Part shown: in pieces, positions 22,772 through 33,376 of the stretch | How the letters are laid out: each line of letters starts with the position of its first letter | Position numbering within the stretch: the first letter of the stretch is position 1 | Assembly (NCBI GenBank): GCA_015680685.1 | Contig: MNCI01015029.1 | Coordinates: forward strand, 595,918-659,917 | DNA length: 64,000 nt | Direction of reading: 5' to 3' | Source of the DNA: Gnetum montanum | Taxonomy: Eukaryota > Streptophyta > Gnetopsida > Gnetales > Gnetaceae | Translations under genes and position numbers: made by a program | The notes under the pieces: model-generated | What the model was told of the DNA's origin: nothing | Seen by the model: the letters and a program-made list of their open reading frames with translations, nothing else | The model's database searches: none

Positions 22772-25700
22772 TCATGGGTTGTCCCTGTTCACATCATCTT
22801 TGCCATTCACTTTTGCATCATTTCCCTTTGCATTGCCCTGTCTTGCGTTGTCCTCTACCGATTCTTCATTCCCTCCCTCTACGAGGCCTGCACCCTCATC
22901 CGGAGCTAGCATCATAGGAATGAAGTAGTCAGCTAAGGCAACGTACACAAACTACAATAGAGCATGAGCGTTAACATAGTGAAGAGCAACTAACCTAAGA
23001 TGGACCTGTGTCTGCCTCAAAGGGTATCCTGTCCAAATTGAGCCCAAGGTGGTGCCAGACCTCCTCTACTAGGATGTCTGCCCAATGCCTATTTCTTGGT
23101 TCAGTGTCTGCAGCAGCTCTCTCCCTTTCAATGGTTGTCCACCTTGGTGGTCCTGGGAAAAATGAGATAGTTGTGGTCTCTCCTGTGAGAAGGTCCACTT
23201 TCCAGTCAAGAGATTCTGTGACCTTTACCTGCTCTTTGAACTTGGCATAGGCCTCAGAAGTATCAATAGCATTTATGAATGCTTTATACGTAAATGCCTC
23301 GACAGTAGCGTCCCTATACAATTTACGATAGGTGGAATGTTCCTATTTATACATATTTTTATGGTTTTTCTGGGACTGCCCCCATTCGTAAACCTTGGCG
23401 TTGAAGTCTTTCAAATCTTGACACTTTTGGGCTAACAAGTCCATTTGCATCCACTGTTCTATTATTTCGTAGGTGGCCTTAATGTTTTGACGCGTGACTA
23501 TCCAAAACTTGGCGTAATCTATCACAGCCATGCGCCAGTCCTCATTATTAGTGTCATGGGCTATGAGGAACTCCTTCCTCCACTTGAGATCCTCTACCAT
23601 AGTGCTCGGGTTGGCCTTCTCTTACTTAGCTTTTTGGACTCGTTTCCACAAGTCCTCGTTGATGCGTTTATACTCCCACAAGGAACGTTCCGAGTGCAAA
23701 GCGCATTTGCAAGCCTTGTCGTATGCGCAATGAGACACCTTGGTCACTTCAAGTGGGAATGTAGACACGACACTGACTTTCAAAGGTCGTGCTAGGTCCC
23801 ATTTGAGTTGAGAGGCTGCCATGACACGAAGAGCATACGAGTCACATTAGTTTAGCAAAAGTAGCAAACTCAAGCAATTTAGCATAGTAACACGAGAGCA
23901 TCTCATACTACTACTTACCCACTTCAGGGTCCACCTACTGAAGGTGGCTGATCATGTCATCAACGATCCCCTGCATGAACGCGAACTTATCAGGGACCTT
24001 GGCCCATGATTCCACATGAATCAAAGGGGGTCTTGCAGTATCAACAGTGATGCCTATCACATAACTAAACGTATCAGCAATGATCGAAATGAGCTATGAC
24101 AAGGCAGACATACTACCAAACTCACTAGTGTCCAATTGCGGTCTCCCTTCTTGCTGATGCAAAACAATGGTGGTAGCCTAGCCAGAGATCCCCGCCAGGT
24201 CTGTACGTACCTCTTGTTCATGTGTTAGTGCCTTTTCTTTTAGGAGACCAGCGTCTTTTTTATTCAAGGGGGATTCCTCTTCGTTAGTAGGAGGATTCTC
24301 CCTAATAACAAGAGCCCCTACCTTAATGGCAGGGACTTCCTTCCTTTTGACTGGGGCCCTTCTCTCTGAGACTGGGGCCTTCGTGTCTTTATTCGTCACC
24401 CCCTTCTTAGGGGCCAACACTTCTTCGTCACCTTCTTCTTCTTCCTCTTCTTCTTCTGGCAGTCAAGAAGCGTGTTTGCATTATAGCTTAAAACAAAACA
24501 AGTTAGCTTAAGGTAGGTTCTATGCTATGCTACGCCGCCTAGTGTAGCAGACAATAACAAAGTAGGCATTAAACGAAAGCATTTACCAATAGGGTGTTGC
24601 GTCCTTTGCAGTTTAAGACATAGTCTTCACCCCTCCTCTTCCTCTGTGCGAAGGGTTTCCTTAGCTTGAGGAGGCCTCTTCCACCATAACATGCTAGCCG
24701 TAGTCTCAGCTATGAGACGTTCCCCCTACGACAAGCTACCATCTATGGTGGGGGGTGTCTCTCCTATGCTATCTTGGGCATGAACGTTGTAGGCCACTTG
24801 ATCCTTAGTCATTACAGAGAATGACTTTCCAATTATTTCTGGGGCATCTTGGGCTCAGGTGGTCTAAAGGATTTGAAGGATCCACAGCTTGGAAATTTGG
24901 TTGAGATTTCGCATGACCCAGACTCCATTCTTCTAAACCACCAGGAACTCTACGAAATGCTTCAAACAGGCTATGTAAAAGGCATAATGTATATTGGAAC
25001 AAGAATCCATTTTCTTACGGAGCCCCAAGATTTCGGTTTGCAAGCTTTTACATAAAAAACTCGGCCCAGTTGTAGTGTGGCCCCTCCTCCATGACTTCAC
25101 GCATTACCCAGGCCTACTCGATCCCCATGATCTTCCCTTGGGAAAGTAGCTAGGGGAATGTGCGAGCACGAAAGATAGGGTAAACCCCCTTGGCAGGTCC
25201 TTCTTTGAGCTTCTCCATGGGGAGCCCCTTCCACTCCTTGGCGATCCCTAACCACTCTTGGATGTCCTTCTTCTAAAGCATCAGCTCTATCTTGCTCTTC
25301 AACCCTATGAGGATGCCATCAATGGGGATGCCAAAAATTTCTATGAACATCTTATCATTGATTTCAATGACCACACGTATGCCCTGTATGCGTGTGTGGA
25401 AGTGATTCACCTTGTCAGAAAGGGAGTCGACCAGGGATAGCATCTCAGCGGCAAGAACGTGTGGATTCAGGGCTAAGAATAGATCCATAAGCCTAGCCTT
25501 TTGGATATTCTACACAAAGGATTCTGAGGCCCCATCGTTTATCCAGTGTTGTCTCATATATACTTCCCCATACTTGAAGTAGATATTCGCCCCTTGTGTC
25601 TCGGCATTTACCACCGTCACCTCGTGGGGCTTTTTCATCCCTACAACAGTTTTTACAAGAAACATTTAGCATAAAAACATAGAAAATCCAAAGACTGCAA

Positions 25701-26455
25701 AGACACTTAACTATGCAACACTTACTGCTTGGCCTACTAGGTCTGTACGGTAATGAGAACAATGGAAGACTAACTAGAACTTGCTCAATGGTGATCGGTT
25801 TGAAGGGTTCTGCCCAACCCTCATCTAGCCAACTAGACCTCTTGCACTGATCGTAGGGAATGGGGTATAGGTGTGGCTAGGTGTGGGTAGGTGTGGTATT
25901 CACCCCCGCACTGACCAATCACACCCGCACACAGGTTCTCAGTAGAAGAGAATTCTTGTAGGGCTATCCGTGCCATAGTTAGCAGACCCAGTTGATCATG
26001 AACACCTTCCTTGTTGATGTAGAACATGATAACAAAAGCATACTATTAGCACTTTCCCAATATAACAAGCGTCACACAACATAGCAGAACAGGGCTGTAA
26101 AGCTCACCCACCAACATAGTAGATAGTTTCTGGTGGGTTCTGGGAGCACGTCATCATATAACGTGCGATGAATAGTGTGTTGTAAGGATGGTAGCAACCA
26201 TACTCAAGCATATCGCAAATCCAGGCTAAATGCCTCAACCCTGTGAGGCATTGACTGGATCCTTCTCCCTACCTGTTAAAGACTACTCCATTTGTCAAAA
26301 ACCTCAAGATGCCCCAGCTTGCCCTAGGCAATATGGCTTCAGTTATGATGGTCACCTCTTCCTCCTCTAGGTATGACCAAATGATCACACTAAAGTGTTG
26401 GAGGAGGTATTGCAGGAACTCTTATGCTCCTTTCCTGAACCATACCCCCCGCTCC
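22772..26455 (-). pseudogene. Antisense accessory gene (aORF) of element A, multi-intron
   Basis: A spliced gene on the strand opposite to gag-pol. Introns with consensus ends are at 24466-24586 (ATTG|GTAAAT to TGCCAG), 24054-24125 (CTA|GTGAGT to GTGATAG) and 23816-23918 (GTGG|GTAAGT to ATGGCAG). A last intron starts near the end of the frame at 22995, at TTAG|GTTAGT. Element C has introns at the same places. The protein has an N-terminal part with QNPPETIYYVG and IQGIRVVIEIND, and a basic Lys/Glu region (24178-24420). A charged helical part follows (WEYKRINEDLWKRV, DLKWRKEFLIAH), then PPRWTTIERERAA. It ends in an acidic tail, DEGAGLVEGGNEES, with the stop at 22772-22774. The N-terminal exon is cut by element B at 26472 and resumes at about 45021-45110. 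No enzymatic motif is seen. It may be related to extra ORFs known from Tat/Ogre elements. Confidence 0.7.
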
Positions 26456-26471
26456 CCCACATGTATACTGG

Positions 26472-27786
26472 TGAAACACCACAAAATTCTGAGCTTAGCA
26501 CTTCTCCAACAAGGATCGAGCTAAAGTCATGATGCTCACCACCATGACTGAAGCTTGATGGCTCACAGAAAGCTTCAAACGGAGTCGAACTAAACAAGAA
26601 ATGGTCCCCTGGGACCCATAGAAGACTACGGTGACATCCAGCATCAAACCTGGCATATCTTGAGCATAAAAAACTTGGTTTTCACTAAGTATGCAGCGTG
26701 TATGCCCAGCGTATGACTTCAAAGGTGACCCAAAACAGGCACTTCAGAGAAATATTTTCACAAGGCATCAACTCTTAGAGACAAGGTAATTGTTAGGCAT
26801 CATCATGGGCTCAGGAAAATCAGGTTTCGACCTTGAAATCATGCATTTTGGAGCTCACATGCTGAGCATGTAAATCCTGCACGCCCAGTGTTCAGCCCAA
26901 CGTACACTAGTCGAAGCCTTCCAAAACCATGTCAAATTGGGTCTAAATGAGCCCAAATTCGACAGGCAGCATTCTCGTGATCCAAGGGCTAAACTCAAGA
27001 TTTTCTATTGTAATAGTACATTCATTTGTAAAGTTCAATTCTCTTGCATTGGGCAAGTCTGTACACTAAGTTCACACGCCTAGCATGTACACGCTGGCAT
27101 GCAGCACGCTGTACAGTTGTAATTTTCTTTGCACTCAGACAATGTAGCCACATGTCACCCGACCTGAAATTCTCTCACCCACGACCACTCATACCCTTCC
27201 AGATCCGAATCCAATGCCCAAAAACCTCATAAAAACCCTAATTTTTCACTGGATCGGGGGCAATTTTGGGCAAACAGGAGACAAAAACCTAGAGGCACTA
27301 AGGAAATCAGGGAGGAACCTCATACACTATATTTCTACCCTATACGCTGAGTATATAGCCTTCATGCTGCGCTTGTAGTTTAAACCAACTAACCATCATC
27401 CCTCCACATCCACCGAGGCTCTTTGTCCACCTTGTGTCATATCCACAACTGCATTCAGACCGGTGCATTGTAATCTCCACCTTACTTCATTTCTAGTTAA
27501 GATCTGTTATTTTTTTTATTTATCTCTATTTTCCCCTTTGTTTATATTTCTGTGCGCTTATGTTCTGGTTTATGTTTATCACGCTATTTACACATAACCC
27601 AGCGTAGTGCATATTGGCATACGTTTGGGGAAATCCTTGTCTGATCCACGTGCAGACCACCCAAGGTACTCTACCTTCATCAATTCCAGCTCACCCTCAA
27701 GCGAAGGTAGAATCTTCTGTGCTCGTCTATAAATCACGCAGTGCTTGTCCCATTCCAGCCTTGCACCAAAAATTTTGAACAACACA
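26472..27786 (+). repeat. 5' LTR of element B
   Basis: Starts TGAAACACCACA and ends GAACAACACA. It aligns from end to end with 43679-45020 at roughly 90 percent or more by eye, and the primer-binding site follows at 27792. It is rich in the words CACGCTG/CAGCGT. A CATAAAAACCC block (about 27228) is a weak TATA-like candidate. The flanking five bases (ACTGG before it, ATGAG after LTR B2) do not match, so no target duplication is evident. The LTR start resembles that of A, but the body is different. Confidence 0.85.
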
Positions 27787-27791
27787 GAAAA

Positions 27792-27809
27792 TGGCACTAG
27801 AAGGAGGGC
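27792..27809 (+). promoter_or_regulatory. Candidate primer-binding site of element B
   Basis: Same 18-mer as at 18011-18028, five bases after the LTR end. Conservation between otherwise diverged LTR families supports a primer-binding function. Confidence 0.75.
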
Positions 27810-27958
27810 ATGAAACTGTTTAAAACTACTGTGATCTCATACACCCACCCCTGTGCTTCTGATCTACTGCCTAGTTTTCTCAAATTTACATTATGTCAAC
27901 ATTAAATCTGATTTTGAACCTCTCAAATTTGTGTCCTGTTCTGCAGTATTCTCAGCGT

Positions 27959-28130
27959 CTACACGCTGCCCAATGTACCTACACGTTGTAGACCCTGTCT
28001 ACATGCTGGCCAACGTACCTACACACTGTAGACCCTGTCTACACGCTGCCCAACGTATCTACACGCTATAGATCCTGTCTACATGCTGCCCAATGTATCT
28101 ACACGTTGTAGACCCTATCTACACACTGCA
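27959..28130 (+). repeat. 40-bp tandem repeat in the element B leader
   Basis: Four units start at 27959, 27999, 28039 and 28079, with a partial fifth at 28119. The period is exactly 40 bp. Each contains CTACA(C/T)GCTG, CCAA(C/T)GTA and GTAGACCCTGT or a variant. The array belongs to the untranslated leader before gag. Confidence 0.9.
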
Positions 28131-28315
28131 ACCACTTGCAACACGCTGACCACTCTAGCTTTACGCTGACAATTGCAGTTTGCATGCTGTGACCTCAGTT
28201 TACACGCTGTGATCAGTTTCTGTATGCTGGTCGTTGAAGCTTGTACGCTAGGATCCAGTCCATATGCTGTGTAAACAGGCTGCACGCTGCGAACTTAGGT
28301 GTACGCTGATAAGTA
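28131..28315 (+). repeat. Degenerate ACGCTG repeat in the element B leader
   Basis: About nine occurrences of ACGCTG or ATGCTG, spaced roughly 15-25 bases apart, continue the array to the left. The same word is frequent in LTR B and at 37100-37630. Confidence 0.75.
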
Positions 28316-28401
28316 CACCCATTTCATACTTGGTCAAATACTCATCTGTACACCCTGACATTGTCTCCCTTCCACCTTGTTACATTTATGACCTTTTCAT
28401 C

Positions 28402-30650
28402 ATGAATACCACCAACACCAATGTTTCAACCAAGTCCATTCCAGATACCGTTGGCCCCACGACAATGTCGATACCCATTATGCAACCCATAGGGGCCCAC
28501 GGTGAGGTTAATCCCCGGGGAGGACCTCACGATCTCTCAAACTGCAAGGGAAGAATCCATCATTAAAGGCCATAACACAAGAATAGTATAACTTTATATG
28601 CATGAAGATACAAGCTAGCTTGGCAGTAGATCAAACTGAACTGGAGGCAAAGAAACAATATGAATTGATTCATAAGGGAGTACATGAGTTCATCCCCTCC
28701 CCATATGACATCATTCCTCTTCCAGAGCACTATTCTAAGCTCATCTCACAGCTCCTCCTAGTAAAGAGCCAATCTCTAGACTATTCCATAGTAAATCCTC
28801 AATTATAGAAGGAGGATGACTTCACAGCTCAATCCAAACACAAGGATTCATACCATACTCTCAGTCCACACACGTACACGAACCCATTATTTCATCCCTT
28901 CACAAGGGAGACTATGTCTCTCCATTCATTTAAAACCACTGAAGCACATGTACCCCAACAAGAACCATCCACTCTCGTTCCCACGCTCCCAGTGACTGAT
29001 ACCCAATTTGATATACCCATCACCACTATTCCTCTAGTCACTACGTCACCCCCTTTCTTACAAATACAACCCCAACAACACCCCCCTCAAACTAATGTGG
29101 GAGTAACCTTCCCACCCCAAGTGATCGGGATGCCATATGTGATACCAGCTTCTACATCCATGCACTATATACCACGAATCCAAACCTAAGGGACACCCTT
29201 CTCCACTTCAACTCAACAAGTTCAGGGGGTCCTTCACAAATCATGACTGGACAGTGGGCAGTGACTGGCATGCAAGCGCATCAACCCCCTCATTACAATA
29301 TGTCACCTCCTAAAATTCCACCCGTGAACATCCCTCAAGTACAATAGCAACAACAAAAGCAACCCTTTTCTTACAATATGCTGCCCTTAATAGCGCCTAC
29401 CATGAATATTCCTCAAGCGCAACCTCCAACCACTCAACTTTCCTCCTAGCCCACCGTACAACAATCTAATTTGTATACTACACAACATAATCAATCTACT
29501 ATCTCACCTAGTGCCCAAGATTGGGCTGAAGCCAAAAAGCTGATGCAGGAGCTAACTGATGAGGTCAAGCACCTCAAAACAGCTACCGATGAAGAGCTTA
29601 AGATAGTAGAATTTTATCAAGATGACCCTATCAGCTCTTTAGTTCCACCTCTAACATTACCTAAGGGTGTTTCCTTACCCACATTAACTAAATACAATGG
29701 GGAAACAGACCCCAATGCCCATCTAGTAACGTTTAGACTAGAGTGTGTGTTGCTTTAGGCATGGCCACATGCCATCTTGCAAGTGTTCCCCATGTCCCTC
29801 AAGGGAGATCACTTGACTAGTATCGGGCTTTGCCCCGAAACTCTATATCTTCCTTGGAAGATTTATTACACCAGTTTGTTACCAGGTTCAAGTATAACTT
29901 GAAGCCTAAAGCAACACTTGACAGCCTCATACAGGTCAAGCAAGCACTGCTTGAACCTGTTCCAAAATTTATTCAATGGTGGAGTGTTGCCCTAAATGAG
30001 CTCCATGAACCAATCCCGGAGACTTATCTCCTCACTATTCTAAAGGGGGCCGTTAATGATTTTGTAAAGTCCAAACTATACTATCTTAATGCACGCACTC
30101 TTAGCCAAGCATTTGTACAAATAAAGAATATTGAAGAAGCTACACAAAACAGTCATGTCCCAGCCTATTCAGCCTTTAAAAACCAACACAACAAGAAAGA
30201 CAAAGAAAAGGCTAAGACAACTATAGCAGTAGTAGCAGAAACACAACAAATGAGCACGAGACAATAAGACAAACCGTCAGCCACCCCTACTAACTATGCT
30301 AGACTAGCTCCCGCTACTGCACCCAAACCTCCTACATCACAAACTACTACAACAGGTCATGCCCGAAACTTTGAGAGGAAAGATCCCTCCCAATACACAC
30401 CATTTCCTATGAAACCTTCTCAACTATTTGATCAAATTTTGAAGGATGGAATGATGAAACACAAGTAAATGTCTCCTATAGCTATTCAAAGACACAATCG
30501 ATTCTGTGAATTGGTCAAGAATCTAGGCTTGGCCACCCCTAGCGAACCTCCTATCCCAAAAGGCTTTAGGCTCAATAGGTTTTGCGAGTACCATCAACGT
30601 AATGGGCATGGAACCAATTTTTGTTTCACCCTGAAATAAGACATTCCACA
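28402..30650 (+). pseudogene. gag: gag of element B
   Basis: Likely start at 28402 (MNTTNTNVST). A Pro/Gln/Thr-rich N-terminal half (28600-29470) includes a short helical piece, YELIHKGVHEFIPSP. The capsid core at 29510-30110 has WAEAKKLMQELTDEVKHL, TKYNGETDPNAHLVTF, LLHQFVTRFKYNLKPKAT and LLTILKGAVNDFVKSKL. The zinc knuckle at 30578-30625 is complete: C-x2-H-x4-H-x4-C within FCEYHQRNGHGTNFC. Breaks include a TAG at 29756-29758 in the WPH motif, where A has CAA, a frameshift near 29820, and a TAA after the knuckle. It is better preserved than the gag of A. Confidence 0.85.
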
Positions 30651-31602
30651 AATGATAGATAGGGGCGGAATAAATTTCGATGAGTCCAACCCAGTTCAAC
30701 TGCAAAACCAATCCATGGGTGTATATAAGGACCCACTAAATACTAAAGAATCACCATACGTAATTAACACTATCTATTTGGATAACGAACAAGAAGCACC
30801 TAGGATTAACACCATTTATTTAGATAATGAACAAAAAACACCTAAGAGACCCTTTGTAGTTCGTATTCCTCCTACTGCACAAACACCCGCACCTCAATCA
30901 TCATACCCTCCATATAACCTGCCTACCCCGCAAAGACCCTATGTCATCTGGATACCCCCCATGGTGGCAGCCTCTACCATACCACCACAAGACAAACCAT
31001 ATGTAGTGCGTGTACCTCCTACCGCTACAACCTCAAACATGCAACCTCTTACCCGGCCCGCTCCCTATGTAGTCTGGGTGCCACCCATGGTTGCAACTAT
31101 GAAGGTACAACCCCCGACAAGACCAACTCCATATGTTGTTAAGATACCCAAACATCCTGATAACCACCAACCTTCCAGTCTGCAAACACAAAATAGATCA
31201 ACCCCATACATTGTTAGGGTGCCTACGTAGCCTGACACTCAACTACTTGACACTCAACCACCTTTGACCACCCGATCGCAACCCTGTCCTACTCCATATG
31301 TCATACGGGTTCCAAAGCAACCCGATGTTCAAAAACCAAATGTTCCCCTGCGCCACACGCGAGAACGCTTGGCAGACAGGCTCACACAAGAACGATTGGA
31401 GAAAGAATGTCAACAGCTTGCCTTAAGACTCCCTAGGCCTACTTCATTAAGTGTAGTACCCATGACATCACCTAATAACGAATCAAACATGAGCTATAAG
31501 GGAGAATTATCAAGAATAAAGGATACATCCAAATCAACGGTTACGGAAGAAATCATCAAACCAGCTACACATGAGATAAAACCGTTGGGCCCGATGGACT
31601 AG
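30651..31602 (+). CDS. gag-pro linker of element B with PYVVRVPP-type peptide repeats
   Basis: Two nearly contiguous open frames (30652-31230 and 31264-31602). The first begins with a duplicated NTIYLDNEQ phrase. Then about seven units of (R/K/T)PYV(V/I)(R/W/K)(V/I)P(P/K) follow at a spacing of about 20 residues (30849, 30934, 30997, 31060, 31126, 31201, 31291). A and C have only two diverged units here (PFVVHVP, PFILRVPP). No catalytic motif. Proline-rich linkers between nucleocapsid and protease may act as flexible spacers or bind partner proteins. The second frame ends with a charged helix-forming part (RERLADRLTQERLEKEC). Confidence 0.6.
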
Positions 31603-31710
31603 GTAACCACTAACAAGCATACACCTAGCGGTAAAGATTTAGTAATAGCCCTAACACAGGTCACACAGGCACTTAAATAGAAAAACACTTCATTAAGCCT
31701 ATATGACCTG

Positions 31711-32660
31711 ATGTTAACTTCTCAAACTCATTGCGAAGCCCTAGTACGCATGTTGACATCGATCTCAGTAAGCGAAGACTTACCTCCAAATGAACCTTCA
31801 ATTCATGCGGTAATGTATTCGCCTCAAGGATCAACTTCTAAATCACTAGGGTTCCACACTAACAACATCAAAATTGATGAGAAAACAGGAGAAGTGACAA
31901 CCGCACCTATGTTCATAACGATACAAGTAAATCAATTCAAAATACATTGAGTGCATGTAGATGATGGAGCCACCACAAACGTAGTACCCTATCCCGTCAT
32001 TGAATAATTAGGGCTTACAGAATTAATTAGACCAACCTCCACCACATGTTTAAAATCGTTTAATGGATCACACGTAGTAGTAAAAGGCATCATAACTTTG
32101 TACTTTATAGCAGGGGATCAGTTCCCCATATCTACTAACTTTTTTGTCATCGACGAAATGCCAGGGTTCAATTTAATATTAGGAAGACCCTGGCTGGCCC
32201 AACTGAAAGTAGTCTCTTCCCCCATACACCAAGAGATTCACCTACCTTATGAAGGCGGTGAAATCATTATACACAAGGAGGCTACTACGCCTACCATCTC
32301 GTAACATACGGATACAAATCAAAGCTCAGACCTTAAGTGTGAAGAGCCTAAACAGGATGACGCAAAGGAAAAACAAAGTTGCATGCAACTAGTAAACAAT
32401 GATCCATCAGATGTAAAAGAAACTTCACCTAGCATAGAAAAATCCAAACCTGAAACTGTACATACACTGCCTAACTAAAAACTACTGTACATGCAGAAAC
32501 ACTAGAAGATGCCCACATAGAGGCTGTTCCATCAGACGTCCCTTGGGTTGAATTACCGTTCAACATGATCAGCGAAGGGGACGCTGAGTACAGAATCATA
32601 CCTATTAACGCCACTCCTAACATTAAATTAAGAAAAATCAAAAAATTACTAAACCAATAA
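31711..32660 (+). pseudogene. pro: Retropepsin of element B
   Basis: The protease follows KTGEVTTAPMFITIQV. Its catalytic D-D-G-A is at 31960-31971 and is intact, but a TGA at 31948-31950 lies just before it, where A has an Arg codon. Family landmarks are CLKSFNGSHVVVKG, GDQFPISTNFFVIDEMPGF, LILGRPWLAQL and EIHLPYEGG. A stop sits in the strand after the active site (E-stop-LGL). The tail is acidic and closes with KKLLNQ and a TAA at 32658-32660, directly before spacer S3. RT does not follow in frame. It comes about 6 kb downstream. Confidence 0.75.
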
Positions 32661-32955
32661 ACTACATTCATCGTCCGAAATGACGTTAAACTACATTCAT
32701 CATCCGAAATGATGTTAAACTATCACATGTCCACAACGACATAAAACTAGCCACGACTAGAAATGGCTGGTTTTCCAAGAAACCCACCAGTATCACTTGA
32801 AACTTCTCTTATTTACACATGGCCCGAAATGGCCTTAAACTAGTACATGGGGTCCAAAAGGGTCTTAAACTAGAACATCAACACTACAGTCTGTCATGAC
32901 TTTAAACTGAGACACATGTGCACATGGCCCAAAATGGCCTTAAACTAGAGCATTT
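32661..32955. repeat. Spacer minisatellite S3 (element B, after pro)
   Basis: Irregular units with CCGAAATGACGTTAAACTA, then GGCCCGAAATGGCCTTAAACTAG and GGTCTTAAACTAG. The core TTAAACTAG is the same as in S1, S2 and S7. It sits between the convergent 3' ends of pro and the antisense gene. The 420 bases between it and 33377 are AT-rich and probably the antisense gene's 3' untranslated region. Confidence 0.8.
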
Positions 32956-33376
32956 TCTTATATTTGTTTTCTCTCAATTCAAGTTTACTATTCGAATTTA
33001 TGCTTACTTTGTTGCTTTATCAGTTACAGTTTCCCTTCACATTCCCCTGTTTACATGATTATGGTTCAATTACAATTACATCCCTACTTCGTGCATTACA
33101 CTTAAACAACAAAATGAACCAAAAACATTTTACATTACTGCATCATGTTTACATTCAAGCCCAAAAGAAGAAAAAAAATTTCACTTTAAATCTGCGCTTA
33201 TCAGTGTTCAAACAAACTCAAAATTCAAACAAAAAAATGAATAACAGAAAACTCAACCGAAAAAAAAATTGTTGTATAAATGTATCAAAGTTAAATTACA
33301 ACTTAAGCGCCATGTCCCCACATGATACATAGATCGTATACATAATCATTTTAACAACAAAAACATCAAATCGAAA

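Noticed and set aside
22995-23795. Plus-strand frames over the antisense gene of element A (for example 23445-23795)
   Set aside because: The minus strand carries the homologous, intron-supported coding sequence shared with B and C. The plus frames share nothing between elements.
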